Part shown: piece by piece, positions 46,200 through 59,109 of the stretch | Layout of the letters: each line of letters opens with the position of its first letter | Position numbering within the stretch: the first letter of the stretch is position 1 | NCBI RefSeq assembly: GCF_000005505.3 | Contig: NC_016132.3 | Span: forward strand, 55,628,914-55,692,913 | DNA: 64,000 bases | Reading direction: 5' to 3' | DNA from: Brachypodium distachyon | Taxonomy: Eukaryota > Streptophyta > Magnoliopsida > Poales > Poaceae | Program-made: the position numbers and the translations under genes | Notes under the pieces: generated by a model | Database searches by the model: none | Told to the model about the DNA's origin: nothing | Seen by the model: the letters and a program-made list of their open reading frames with translations, nothing else

Positions 46200-49100
46200 G
46201 AGACCAGCAGGAGGACGCGCGGCGGCGGTCTGACAGCGGCTGAGGTGCGCGGTGGCGGCTGATGTGCGAATTACGGCGGCGCCGTCGGACGTAGCGGCGG
46301 GAGGACGCACGTGTCTGCCGCCTGGATCTCGATGCCGCCACCATCTCCTTATCCCGCGGCATCCGTGGTGGAGGGCGATGGCAGCGGCGTCCGCGGTGGA
46401 GGGCACCGGCATCGACCCCCGGCCTGCGGGGTAGGAGGGCGGCGTCGGCGCGGTGGACGGCGGCTCTATGTGGGCAGATGGAGCGGGCGAGCAGGCTGCG
46501 GCGAGGGAAGCGGGGAGATTTCTTTTCCTATGCGTTTCTGCGAGAGGAGGAGATAGGGAGGCGCAGCGGGTCAGGTGTTTGCGGGACCCGGAAGTCGGCA
46601 GCGGCGGGCGGCCGGCCGGACGGACGGACGGACGAACTGCCAAACTCGAAATTAAGTAGCAGTAAAGACAAAGAAGGTAGACAACAGTTCGGCTTGTGCA
46701 ACGAGAGTGAGTAGGCCTCTCAAATAATGAAGTGTCAATAAACAGAAAAGAAGCTTTTCGCTCAAAAAAGATGCAATATCTTTTTTTTTGTGTGGATGAA
46801 GCTTACAATATCTGTAAACACGTCAGCACAAAACAATAAACGATGCGTCGAACTGCTCTAGCAGAAATAGGCCGATAACTGTGCATTTTACTGTATACTA
46901 CTCTATGTACCTACCTCAACAGATGTATGATGAATCCCAACAAATTTGGATAGAATTCAAATGCGTACAAAAGATCATAGCGTGGGCTATATCCAGGCAT
47001 TGGAGTTGTATGGCTCTAGCTTGATGTATAGCAACGAGACAAGTAATATGAAGCTCCATGTCATGCATCCAGAAGGATATAAAGGTAGCTGACTCTTCTT
47101 CTCATTCATTTCCCTCAGTGTCGTGCTTCCGCAACTGGGTGGCCCAGACCGCGGGTAGGAAACCAATGACACGTCCCAGGTCGGCACCACGCCAGCGTTT
47201 TTCTCTCTCTCGAGAAAAATATAGGTCGGCACGAATCGGTGACTTTCAAGTTTCAACACACAACGAAAAGAAAAAGAAAAGGTTGACTTTGAACTCAGGC
47301 TATCGGTCAACGTCAAGAGGTGCTGATCCTCGCAACGATCCAAGCATTTGTTGGCCTGAATATAGCTCCCGCGTGGAGCACACGTACGAATAACAAAGCT
47401 TTGACCCAGCAGCGTAAGCGTAACCCGGTCAGGCCCCCTGTACGTATCACCATCGTCGAGGGAGAAAGAAAGCAACAGCTCCTCCACCCTGTAACATCCT
47501 GCCACAGTTAACATCGAACCGTGCTCTGAACTTGATTAATCAAACAAACGAGGAGCTCGTACGTTGACTTCGCTCTTGGCGACGAACTACCGCAAAGTAA
47601 AGAGATAAACCGACGACTTCTTTGCAGCTGCAGCATTGCCAGACAGAAAGGATGCAGAGCGACCTTGCAAAGAGGGCTGGCAGGCACGCAAGACGCAGAT
47701 GCAAGCAAACGCAGCCTGGGACGGGGCACATGCGATGCGTACGTGGAGCCGCGCACAATGCGCTGCTAGTAGTACCTCGTTGGGTTGCCTATACTGTCGT
47801 ACTTGTCGCGCTTGCTCGTGCAGCAGATCTGGCAAAGTTAGTTCTGGTCCTAGATTAAGCATGCTTTCCGTAATCGCTTCTGGCTTTTGGCGCAGCCTGC
47901 CTGCCTCCGTGCATGTGTACGTGCCAACTGGGCTTTAGTATAAGACAGCAATTCTGGGTGCGAAAGTGTGCGGGCCGCCACTTGGGTTAGATTCTCAAGG
48001 TTCCCTAGCAGAGTAGCAGACAGCGGGGTTTCCCCTGCGTTGGTGCCTCGAGTAGCTAGGCAGGCAGTGCAAGGAGCCTGTAGGATAATCATCGATCGCA
48101 GAGGAAGGTCTCCGAGACAGCCGTTCTGCGCACTGTATCCTCACATGGGGCAGACGGAGACAACACCGGCAAGAGTTCCGTGCGCATGCAGATGCACGGT
48201 TGTGCAGGTGCCTGGTGTGTATAGTCTGGCAAGAAAAAGCCTGGGAGTTGCTATTATTGTTGTGTCCATCGGTATCTTTTCATGTAGAAATAACATGACC
48301 GAGTTCCCTCTCGGCACAGGAATCAGAAACTAATCGTCCTTGTTTTTTTTTTTATGGCCAAGTAGAGGAACTATTAATGGAGCAATGTAAGTTGTACCGG
48401 TATCGTGTTATGGGTGCAGGAGGTCTGGAAGTGCAACATGCAGGATTTTCGCTTTTCTTCAACTTGCACTCGTCGTTGACTTGTGAAATACTCGACAGGT
48501 TCTCGGTCAAGTTGTTTCTGTATCCGGAGAAAGAGTAGCACGATGGAACTTGGAGGGCACCGCATTCGGTTGACTTGAACTAGCCATGTTTTTCCAAGGG
48601 AGAATTGAGCACGTCTGATTGGATAACTAGAGCTGTCAACAGCAAACCCACATGAGAGGGCCGGGGGTATGCCACTCGGGAGGAGGAGGATATGTGCGCA
48701 GGCCCGACAGCCCCGTCCACCGAACCTTACCGTGACGCGCACAGGGGGGGGTGTCGACTGAAAGAAGAAGATTGAGAAGAATACAAACAGTTGCCTACCT
48801 GAAAGATACAACAGCCCCGGAACGGCCGGAGTATGCATGCATCATCACAGTCGATCGCCTGTGGCGTGCATGCCATGGATGCAAAAAAATTGCCTTGCCT
48901 GGGCAGTGAAACGAACCCAGTCCCCAGAGCACGAGGACAAGTGTGTACAAGACGCGGTTGCGCGCGCGCACATGGCCACATGACTTGCCGCGTCGGCGTG
49001 GTGCTAGCTATGCTTGCCCACTTCCTTCCTTCCTTCTTCCGCGGGGGTCTCTCTCTCTCTCGGTCTCGGGCCCCGCCAAGGCGAAGAGGCACGGCGGTAT

Positions 49101-49252
49101 CAGTCCATCCCCCCTGGCGTTGCTTTGCTTTGGCCTTTGGCGCGGCGCGATTCATTGATCCCTGATAAAAAGCAGAGGAGGCAGGGGACGCACTCACGCA
49201 GCCGCTCTCTCGCACGCGCACTCCTTACTCAAAGCAAAGCCGCAAGAGAGCC
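46200..49252. other. Intergenic interval between divergent genes
   Basis: The GC-rich first part (46200-46650) is the promoter side of the secreted-protein gene; long open frames there on both strands reflect base composition. The remainder, up to the bHLH gene, has no supported coding frame. A GATAAAAAG box at about 49162-49170 sits some 85 bases before the bHLH start codon and may be its TATA element. Confidence 0.5.
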
Positions 49253-52200
49253 ATGAACCGCCTGACGCCGGCGCACCACGGCAGGGCCGCGACGATGCAC
49301 CCGCCGCAGCACCACCACGGCGGCCTGGCGCGCTACGGCTCCGCGCCGGGCGCCTTCCTCGCCGCGCTGGCCGACTCCGTCGTCGCCTCGCCGCCCCCGC
49401 CGCCGGTCGTCAGCCGGTTCTTCTCCGGCGGCGGGGAGACCTCGTCCGGGCTCGCCTCCTGCGAGTCCAGCTGCCACACGGACGGCAGGCTGCAGCGGGC
49501 CTACGGCGGGTCCGGCGAGATCATCCACCACGTGCCTCAGCCGCCTCCGCATCCCGCGCCGCAGTCAGGGCTCCTCCGGCACAGCAGCTCTCCCGCCGGG
49601 CTCCTCTCCCGCCTCATGGCCGACCCACACGGTACGTCGTTCCCCGCCGATCGCTCGTCTCTCTCCCGGCTTTTCTTCGCTTAGCGTATCGCGTGTCACC
49701 GCGCGCTCCCATTGGCTCCTATTTTTACTGCCTGCCTCTGTTCTGCTTCTAGCTCCTGTGCTTGGCTCATTCAAGTTTGAGTACTACCATCTTGCGAATT
49801 GCGATCTATGGTTGTTCATGCGCATGATGTCTCGTGAGTGATTTAGGAGGATCATGACGGCCAAATGGGGCGGATGATCTTATCTGTCCAATAAGCACTC
49901 CTCGCGAAACTGGTGGGAGCTGGCGAGTGACGGGAAGGGGCGGCGTGGAATAATCGCCGCGCGCCTTATTTTAATTAACGGATAGAAAAGTGCCCCACTC
50001 ATCATCCTGTCCTCCATGTAAACTAAAAGTTAGCTAATTAACAGCACCTTATCTGCTGTCTCAGATGCAGCACTGCCATTGACTAGATATTTTACCCAAG
50101 TATAAACTTCATTGGCACTGTCACATACTACAATGCACTGAATCTGAACCTAGCAATCTGTAGAAAAGTACTGCACCCGTTCCCAAGTGGTGCATGCATT
50201 GTATCCGGCTGACGTGGCGTGAGCCTTCCTCGCTGGCATCAGCGAACCTGGACACACATGTCACCTCTGTTTTTTCTCCTCCAAGCTGAGGTGGGCACAT
50301 GTCGATTCGTTTTAGGCTCAGTGCATGCATTGTATCTGGCTGACGTGGCGTGGTTCCGAAACCACGGATAAGGCGCTGCCCGGTATTTGCCAGATATCGT
50401 GCAGCGCTTCAGCAGCACTTAAGATCCTTGGACGCACCGCGCACGTACGTAGCCGCGCAAACCGTTAGCGAATCGCCAACTACAAGAGTGCGATACGCTT
50501 CTCTTGTAGAAATACAAGGCGTTTAATGTCCCAATGCACCACTGCACCTGCCCTGGCCCAGACCCCATAGCCCCGAGTATTTGCCTTGATCGATCGTGTC
50601 CATGATACTTCCTCTTGTGTTTCTAATGCAAATACGAACAGTCGCTGACAATTGGGCTCACTGTCTCACGCAATTGATCTTCTGATGCGCGGGCAGGCAA
50701 CAATGGCGGGATGGGGAATATCGGGGGCTACACGCACTCGCAGGCGGCGGGCAACGTGGACGCGATGGCGCAGCACAGGAGGCTGAGCTCGCAGTGGAGC
50801 TTCTCCAGGCAGCAGCAGGACATGATCATGCCGCAGATCTCGGAGATGGGGATGGCCTTGGCCACCATGCCGGCCGACATCGGCGAGAGCATCGCCACCG
50901 GCGGCAACAGCTCCAGCGACGGGGCGGGCGGGAACGCGCAGTCGTCGTCCTACGGCGGCGGAGGCCTCTCCAGGAACTTCTCCATGAGCTCGTGGGACGA
51001 CACCAACTCCATCATGTTCTCCTCTCCGGCTCGCAGCAGCAAGAAGGCCAAGGTCATGGTGGATCTGGACCACGCCGATGACGGCATGGTCACCAGCTTC
51101 AGCAACATCGACTCGCAGGTACAGGCAAATTACAATGTGCTGCTAAAATTCCACTGTTTGGTTGGTTAAATTTTTAGTGCCTGTAATTAACCGACTGCTT
51201 CCTGTTAGTAATGTTTCTCGTCCAATTCTTTTCAGTTTGGTGTGTCGAGCTCATCCCTGGAGATGCCCGGCATGGATGACTACCTACAGCTGCAGCAGGA
51301 CTCCGTCGCCTGCAGAGTCCGCGCCAAGCGTGGTTGCGCGACTCACCCGCGGAGCATTGCTGAGAGGGTTAGTGTCCTGCATCTTCTGCTGCCTCGACTT
51401 AATTAACATGTGTTGTATTTGATCTTTTTCTTATAGAGAGATCGTACTGAATCACTTAAATGCTCATGCTGTTCAGGAAAGAAGAACAAGGATCAGCAAG
51501 AGGCTAAGGAAGCTGCAAGACCTGGTGCCCAACATGGACAAGGTAGCTTAACTAATTATCAGATTTCTGCCAGCAGATAAAGTCGACTGTCATCTCGAGG
51601 TCAGCAGATCAGGATACAAGAAAAATCTCACCATGAATTACAAGAGTCCGTGATCACTGAACAACTAACACTGACCTTTCTAACCTGAATTGGGAGTATT
51701 GTCTTATCTATTAGGAATCCAAAACGTAAGTAGTTGTTAATGACTCGGACCTAATTACTACAGAGTTCAGACTACTTTATGGCAATTCACTTCGTTGGGA
51801 AATATTGCTTGGTCCTTTCAGTACACATCATTCTTCACATCTTGTCAGACTGTCCAATCTAGCTGTCCTGAATTGCATTTGTTGTGTGCACTTCCTCTCT
51901 TAGTAATAAGTTTGTTCTTGAATATGCAGCAAACAAACACGTCAGACATGTTGGATATTGCTGTAGACTACATCAAAGTGTTGCAGGACCAAATTGAGGT
52001 ATGCTCGGTAGCTGTTGTATCTTACACACTTCCAGGAGTCCTTGTTAAAAATGTTTTTTTTACATTGTACATCAACATCTTTCATCTATTTTGACGTATG
52101 TCTAAACTGCCTAAGCAATAATATACTTGTTACAAAAATAAAAGGACAAATGCCCGCGAGCACCTAATGAGCATTATGTTGTATGGCAATATTCTTACAA

Positions 52201-52328
52201 GCAAATTATAGCACTTCTCGCCATGAGAATTTAAAATGTACTAGCACTTATCATATGAAAATGTATTTGTGCAGAAACTGAAACAGGACCAAGGAAACTG
52301 CTCTTGCCCAGGCAATCAGAACTGCTGA
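49253..52328 (+). CDS. bHLH transcription factor of the FBH/AKS (bHLH122/bHLH130-like) group
   Basis: Nuclear regulator; Arabidopsis relatives act in CONSTANS activation and in stomatal potassium-channel expression. Six exons, phases consistent: 49253-49631, 50697-51118, 51236-51367, 51477-51542, 51930-51998 and 52275-52328; 373 residues. The N-terminal half is low complexity (His, Pro, Gly, Ser) with the short group motifs GGLARYGSAPGAFL, GLLRHSSSPAGLLS and RNFSMSSWDD. The bHLH region covers about residues 300-352: basic part ATHPRSIAERERRTRISKRL, helix KLQDLVPNMDK, loop QTNTSDMLD, second helix IAVDYIKVLQDQIE. The His-Glu-Arg pattern of E-box binding is present. The tail is short and Cys-rich (GNCSCPGNQNC). 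The start is the first ATG after the TATA-like box. Intron 1 (1,065 bp) carries a duplicated RY/ACGT module. Confidence 0.93.
50191..50352. promoter_or_regulatory. Two copies of an RY plus ACGT-core module in bHLH intron 1
   Basis: A 31-bp segment, TGCATGCATTGTATC(C/T)GGCT continuing into GACGTGGCGTG, occurs at 50191-50221 and again at 50322-50352 with one mismatch. Each copy joins an RY repeat (TGCATGCA) to an ACGTGGC core 15 bases away, the pairing typical of ABA- and seed-responsive control regions. That they act as an intronic enhancer is inference. Confidence 0.55.
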
Positions 52329-53287
52329 GGCTGGAGAGCCAGACCTCCAATGCTATGTTTCTGCAAATGTCGTTGGCAAGCCCAAGTTTTGTTTCAGGAG
52401 ATGGAGCTATAAAAGTGCTTTCGCATGTCAAGTGGCCTGCATGCCTCAGCCTCCCCTTTCATAGTTGTACACTTGTACCATGGATTAGCTTCGATGGCTT
52501 GAAGACTAGGAGATCACAAGTAGATTGTCTGTTGTAATTTAAGTACTGTAAGGCAGTGGCTCGTGTAAAATCTTCCATTTCAACACGAAAGGGATTGCTT
52601 CTGCTTATCATCATCTCCCCTTGTAAAGGTACTGTAGGCCTACCTTGTGTTCTCTTCTTGACATCAAGTTTATTTTAGTGAATTACTGGACTCAAAAGAT
52701 CTCTTGATCAGAACTGGGGTTGATTAGTACTAGATATAGCAGTCCAAAGAGAACCTTAATATGATCGTGCACATAGGTTTACAATTTTCAGGTAACTCTC
52801 CTAGAGTCAAACTAATGTCAAACATAACATCTTCACATTGGTTGGTAGAATTTACTTTCTTTGAAGCAGTAGTCGGGATGTTATATGTCCCGCAAATTTT
52901 TTTTGAATAAAATGATACCGAAGCTTCACAAAACATTCCAGCTTAAGCTGGGACGCATCTAATGTTTATTTTCTGATACAGAAGGCTATACAGTTAGATT
53001 TTGTGATCGGATCAGGAGTTACACATCTGATGCTTATTTATACAGCAGCGCTGAAGAAGATCAAAGCATGGAGCAGTAAATCCAGGCTGAATTCCATATA
53101 CAGTTTGCTGTTTGCCAAATCCAGCAAAATCAAGTTGTTGCAGATCTCGACACTTATGCGGCTGATCTTGAGATATAGAAGAAGCTTAAATAACATATTC
53201 TCCGCTTAATATGTCCTGCAAATTTACAGGAAAGGTTGATTCTTCCAATAGTAGACTGAAGTTGTCGGATTTTGTGCCGTGTTATAC

Positions 53288-54597
53288 TTACAGTCTTGAT
53301 GGTGTTCTTACAAGAGGTTGCTGCAGCGCATCGTAGTGCCCATAGCCGTCGTAGAGAACACGGACCGGATTGTCCTTGCCATACTCCTGACCATATTCTG
53401 CTATGATCCTGGGGCCATCAGAGCCCTTGGTGTACATGTGGACAGTGATGGGCATCCTGCAGTTTGACATTCCTAACTAACAGTGGTGTATAGGGATATA
53501 TACCTAATTACACAAGGAAGGTACTTACCTAAGAACATGGGAGCACATGAGCAGTTCAGGTTCTCCTCCCCAAACATGAGGCTTTCTCATCTTACTCACG
53601 TAGCTCTCGAAATCGCCTTCAAGGAACCTATCCAGAGGGCAAGGATGTAACAGAAGTTGTTGTATGAGAATGATGTGTATCTAGAATCTAGATACTGAAC
53701 GGAGCAATTAATCTGTCCATTTTAAGTATATTTTCTTTCTTAATTTTGAAATGAAAAATGGCGGGTCAGCAGAAAATGTTTTACCATTCTGTATCTCCTC
53801 TTCTCTTGATGAATTCGTCTGCAACCTGGAACATACAAACGATGGGTCAGCAAGCGTGCGAATGGAAAAACAGGAAACTTCAAAAAATCTGTTAAAATAC
53901 ACAGGACAGTGGCAATGCTCAATCAACATAATCATCAAGGTGATGAGCAGCCAGGTCACTTTTGATCGAAGCTCGTCGGCAAGTTCTTTCTGGATGCTGT
54001 CGCTCGGTGACTGCTTTCCTCTCCTTAAGCAGGCGCTGTAAGCAACCGACCGGAACAGGCACCTCCCATCCCCTGTAATTCCTGAAAATTTGAAGGCAGC
54101 ATAAGGTCTACAGGTCTACTAGTTCCTATGTTCAAAAATCCAGACCGCCAAGCTGAGGCTCATGAGAATTAACCACCTATAGTGTTTCCCAGAAATAAAT
54201 ATTCGCTTAGAGTGATGCAAAGCAGCACATATCCTAAGATGGTCACTTATTTTTAATATTGATCTTCCTTCTGAATATGTCAAAGTGGATACCCGGTTCT
54301 GTAGGACTGCAACCTTAAACTGGTCATAGAGAAACAGGGCATGCACAGAGATGGCAAAGCGTGGAGGAATAATAGAAGTCCTGTAAAGCATCTAACTCCT
54401 CGATTAGTTAATTAATTAATACCGCTTCAAATCCACACATAACTTTGCTTTCTCCCTCCTTAATTTTTTTTTCTCCCTCGAGCACAAGCAACTCACTGAT
54501 CACACATATCACACTGATCGCAAAGAAGCTTGAAGAGAAACCAGAAATCAGAAGACTTACGGATCGAGCGCAGCGGGCGGAGCTCCCGACCAGACAT
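53288..54597 (-). CDS. OTU-domain cysteine protease (deubiquitinase, OTU4-like)
   Basis: Removes ubiquitin from conjugates. Five exons with matching phases: 54561-54597, 53960-54081, 53785-53825, 53529-53627 and 53288-53456; 155 residues. The OTU fold is complete: TGDGRCLFRSVA holds catalytic Asp17 and Cys20, then KVADEFIKRRGDTEWFLEGD, KPHVWGGEPELLMCSHVL, MPITVHMY, IAEYGQEYGKD, and His140 in GYGHYDAL. The closest pattern I recall is Arabidopsis OTU4. The N-terminus is only 12 residues before the OTU core, much shorter than in relatives with transit peptides. The open frame continues upstream of the ATG but without another ATG; there the DNA holds (CAG)6 on the coding strand. An upstream exon supplying a longer N-terminus cannot be excluded. 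Confidence 0.85.
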
Positions 54598-54627
54598 CCG
54601 CCGCGGCGCCCGGGACGGAGCCGATTC

Positions 54628-54645
54628 CTGCTGCTGCTGCTGCTG
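54628..54645. repeat. (CTG)6 triplet repeat in the OTU gene leader
   Basis: Six CTG units on the plus strand, (CAG)6 on the gene strand, about 30 bases upstream of the OTU start codon. Confidence 0.9.
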
Positions 54646-54699
54646 CTCCTCCCGGCCGGGCACGGAGGGGATGCAGATGGATGGAATAAGCAAAGCTGA

Positions 54700-55746
54700 A
54701 ACAGCAGGGGAGGAGGCAGGAATGGAATTATTTACAGAACAAAAGCGACTGGGTGAGGACTGAGGAGGAAGGGGGGGTGAAGATGGCGCGCGGGGCTATG
54801 GAATTGGATTCCTGAGAGCTCACTCTCTCCCGTCTCTTTCTGTTTTGGCTGCCTTTCTCCTCCTCTTTTCTTTTCCGTGTCCCGTTGGGTGGAGCCAAGA
54901 TCCGAGTTGAGGCGTGCACGGCCGTTGCGCTGTCTTCCGCCGTCGCCGCCGCCGCGTCTCAACAGATCGACGGCTGGGGTGCAGGCGCCCTCCACGGTTG
55001 ATCAATTGATTTCCCGCCACAAGTAAACAGCCAGTACGGCCTTTAAAAGCATTCCTGTCGAGAATTGAAAGCATCATCATTTCGTGCGATGAACACCAGG
55101 AGACAGCAAATGACCCTTGTGCGACACGAGATATCATAGCCTTTTGCTTCATGCTCCTATTCATTCGTGTCGGCCCTTTCTCATTTCGCCGTGTCATTAT
55201 CTTCCGCGAGGCTGCGTCTGGCAGTGGCATCAGCATCAGTAAACCCACCCTGCCACCCAGCAACGTCGCTGCCTCGCCAAAAAATCAAAATGAGTCTCGG
55301 CCAGCTCGAGATGCTGGAAAGTTGAAATAACCTGCCTCATTGACGATCGATTGCCGCAAGTCAATCTCTTACTCCATAGTTGTGCTTAGCCTTGTCAAGG
55401 AAAAGAAATTCAGCGACTCACAGACCTCACGATCATGGTCCTCATGGAGCCGTCTTCGCAAAAAAAAAAAAGGGTCATGGAGCCTACATGTCAGGGAGCA
55501 GCGGATCATCATATAAACACAGAATAAACGGTCGTTTAACTAAGTTGCTAGACATTGGAAAACCGAGAAAGAGAAGCTTTTCATAGTTCAGAAGCTATAC
55601 ATGATGTCTTGACAAGGCAAAACGGGAAAATGGCCTACATCACCCCACCAGGAGGGGGGGAAGAGAAGAAGAAAGCTCCTTTTTTAACTTTACCCAAAAG
55701 GAAACAACAGCAAGAAAGAAAGATGAACTCCAGTCCAATAACTCTG
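54700..55746. other. Interval between the OTU gene and the U-box gene
   Basis: About 1 kb holding the OTU promoter and the 3' flank of the U-box gene. The AAGAG and TCTTT-rich part near 54830-54880 is typical leader-type sequence. No coding frame supported. Confidence 0.5.
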
Positions 55747-58700
55747 CTAGCACTGGTACAGGGAGAAGCTCCTGTTCTTCCACAGGGAGCTCAGTGTCCT
55801 CCCCAGCTTCTTCGACTTCGACTTGCACAGCGGCTTCGACTCCCGGTGGCAGACAATGGCACCGTTCCCGGCTTCAGACAGAGGCTGCTGTTGGGCAGGC
55901 TGGCTTCCGTCTCTCTGCCTTTGCTCCCGGAACAGCTTGAGCAGCTTCTGGGCCTTCTCCCTTCCCCTCCCCGTGCCGGTCGCCGAGATGGAGACCAGCG
56001 AAGGCACCACTCCCTCCTGCAGCACCGGTGCAATGCACTTGTCGTCGGCCGTGCACATTGCGAGGAGGCAGGATACTGCCTGCTCCTGCTCTGTTGGCTC
56101 GCCAGCGTCCAGCAGCATCGCTAACGTGCTGATCAACCCTGGTGTGGACATGATCTCTTTCCTGCCAGCCTGGGTTGCCGCAATGCTGATGAGCACTGCG
56201 AGAGACTTCTCTGTCCAACCAAGGCCCTCGGACACTGAAGACTCTGTAAAGAGACAGTGGAGAGCATCAACAATGCCGGCGGACAAAAGCGATGGGATGC
56301 TGGCCTGGTGGGTGGAGAGATTGTACAATGTGTACAGGGCATCATGCTTGCAGGAGCTGGTTTTCGTGTCGCAGCCATCATGGTTGTACAGACGGTCGAC
56401 TAGGAATGGCACAGCCTGGCTGGAACCAATGACACTCTTTGCATCGGGGAGGCAAGAAAGGTTAAGGTAGAGTGCTGTGGCAGCAGCAGTTAGACGTGGA
56501 TTTGACGTCATCTGCTCCAGTAGATCAACGACTCCAGCAGACAAAAGAAGTCCTTTGTTTCTGAAATAAACAAGAAAAGGTTTTGGTAAGCACAACTCCT
56601 ACAGAAATAAATCACTTCACAAGTTCAAAGTCAAAATGCTGTGGATGAAGTACTCAGCATGTTGCAAGTGGCAAACGCTATTTAACTGGAAATTAGATTT
56701 CCTACCTGTTGTTATTGACTGCAAGGTTGAAAAGAGCCATGGCACCAATTTCTTGTGCCTTTTCATTTCCATCTTGCACGGAATTCCTTAAGAACTGAAC
56801 CAGTGCCTCAGCAAAGCCATTTGAGCCCATCTGGATCCTTGCTTCCTCATCATCTTTCAGAAGATACCTTATCTGCTCAACCAGCCTGCACTGGTTGAGT
56901 AGGTTGTTTCTTTCATTAAGCATGAGCAGCAAGTTCCGGTACCCCTCATTCATATCGAACTCAAAACAAGAGCTATCATCCAATGTTCCTGATTCGCTGT
57001 TTGCTGGTTCTTCTTTTCTCCCATTCTCCAGGGGTACTACCTTGACACCCTTGATGTTGCTAGTGTCAAAACTATCGACAGACACACAACCCGTTGCCTG
57101 GGAGTCAGATAAAGCAAGCCTCCAATTTACATCGAAGGATCCCGGTGGAGCATCTGGAACTGGAAAATCATTCTGCTCGCACCAGCTGGAAATCATGGCC
57201 TTAACACAGTAATTTGGAGTCAAAGACAGGTGAGCCAGTAGCTGCTGAGTCTTAGGACACGTGCTGTGGCCATCATTAAACCATTTCTCAATGCAAACAC
57301 GCTCATAAGTCTGCCCAGATGAAATGATTACCGGGTCATACATCAGCTGTAAGGAAATTGGACATCTGAGTTCCTCGGGAGGGATTGACATGTTTTCAGA
57401 CCTTGGACCACTCGGTCTACAATTGAATGATCCAAGCCTTGAATTGAAAGATCCAAACCTCGAATTAAATGATTGAATGCTAGAAAGCTGTCTGCTGAAT
57501 GCTCGGCCATTTCCGCAGGGGCCATACTGCCCATACATATCATCCATGCCTAACACTGTAGGCGAACATGGGGCCGATCCCTGAGAATCTGTATCATCAC
57601 CTGCCTCACTTCTGAAAAATTTCGAGTATTTCCTCATGAGATTGTACAAGTACGAGACAACAAACTCCTTCCGCTTATCATCACCAGAACGAGCCTTTTC
57701 AATAAGCTTCTTCAGGGCTCTTCTCTCAGTGAGGGCTGCCCTAGAAGATGTAATTCCCAGCTTCAGTGCAGCCATATGAAAGACCTCAAGCTCCCCACTA
57801 TCACTGGAACTCATTTTACCGCTTCTCTGGAGCAAATTGATCACCTCATCGCCAGCTTCCTTCTCTGATTGATCCAATGTAAATACAACTTCCTCCAACT
57901 CACCAATAATCTCTACAATCTGTTAAACGCCAACAGGATCAGGATGTCAGGAAATGCCACAAATTGTAATAAATTGTTTAACCATAAAATAACTAATGCA
58001 TGGTGTGGGATTTGTAATCCAAGGAAATTAAATGGAAGCACAGTTTCTTAGATTTTGCACAACATACCTTATGACCAATATCTTCCGTCACTATGCTTTC
58101 GACACGCCTAAGACTTTCTTGAAGTTGGCTTCTTGATTTCTCGAACTTCAAAAGGACAGTTTCTGCAGTGATGGCCTAAAAGTGAATCTTATTAGTGCAA
58201 GGTTTAACATTTTAATGGTTCGAACAACACGAATACTTATAAAGCAATGCTGCCCATGCCCGAGCAGCAATTTGCAACCTAATTGTATCAAGAGTGCTCT
58301 AGGGGGAGTTGTGGTACGGCAACTTACCAAGTACAGCCTGCTGCAATCTGCACAATGTTGAAGTAGACCTTTCGATTTGTCCAGAGCTACATGCAGTGAA
58401 CACAGTGCCTGTATGCCAGACTTGCTTCTGGGTCTTGATGCTTCGATGAACGGGAATATTGCTAAGAGTTTAGAAACCGCAGGATGAAATGCTCTGCACA
58501 TTCCAGCGTGCAACTGCATAAACCACGATTTCTTCAGATTATGTAGCAAAGAGAAGACATAAAGCTCAAGTACGTAGTTTGTCATACTATTTGCTTCGTA
58601 TACTACAAAAGCTGTTAAATACCCTAAAATTCACCCTATATATAGAAATAAAACATAATTACGACTTTGCTGCTAAAACCATTACTAAGCTGGAAATTTA

Positions 58701-58887
58701 CAAAGGAAACCTTAAAAAAAATTAGCCGGTCAATAAACGACAGCCTTTAAAATCTACTTACGAAAAGTTATAGAACGTAAAATGGACAACACATATTCTT
58801 ATTTCCAACAAAATAAAACCACCACGAAGAAGGTACCTTGGCATCGTTAGCCAGAAAAGGACACTCCTCGACCTCCATTGCATCCAT
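55747..58887 (-). CDS. U-box/ARM-repeat E3 ubiquitin ligase, PUB45-like
   Basis: Predicted E3 ligase: the U-box recruits the E2 and the ARM repeats bind substrate. Five exons with exact phases: 58837-58887, 58328-58513, 58068-58175, 56706-57919 and 55747-56560; 790 residues, close to the usual 760-800 of this plant subgroup. The N-terminal U-box N-terminal domain includes [20 protein letters not shown] and [18 protein letters not shown]. The U-box is at about 294-367 ([41 protein letters not shown]). ARM repeats fill about 440-740. The tail is basic and Ser-rich ([20 protein letters not shown]). In the linker before the U-box, a seven-residue unit is repeated ([21 protein letters not shown]; about 265-285). 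The N-terminus [17 protein letters not shown] aligns with AtPUB45 as I recall it. The start follows a 5' UTR intron. Confidence 0.92.
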
Positions 58888-58914
58888 GCTTGACTATCTC
58901 GTGAGCTCCAACAT

Positions 58915-59108
58915 CTGATTGCAAGATTCATAAGGGAAAATATCAGATCGGCAGGTCACTCTCAACATTACAGACATTTCAGACTAGTGAAAACAATAGG
59001 TGTGGACTTTGACAATGGGACAAGCAACGTTCCCGGCATTGGTAGTTTGGTACGAAAGGAAGAGATAAGGGCAAGCTCCAAGAGAGCATTCCCTTCCGGC
59101 CAACGTAC
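58915..59108 (-). other. 5' UTR intron of the U-box gene
   Basis: Minus strand: donor GAAAGAG|GTACGTTG (exon end 59109) and acceptor GCAATCAG|ATGTTGG (exon start 58914), 26 bases before the start codon. The leader exon lies upstream in the GC-rich stretch from 59109. Confidence 0.6.
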
Positions 59109-59109
59109 C

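Noticed and set aside
45850..46643. Long Arg- and Pro-rich frames around the secreted-protein gene, including an upstream extension to ATG 46362
   Set aside because: The extension covers leader-type sequence with AAACCCTA, and the signal peptide begins at ATG 46146. The others are GC shadows.
49229..49552. Antisense frame opposite bHLH exon 1
   Set aside because: Shadow of the GC-rich first exon; no domain.
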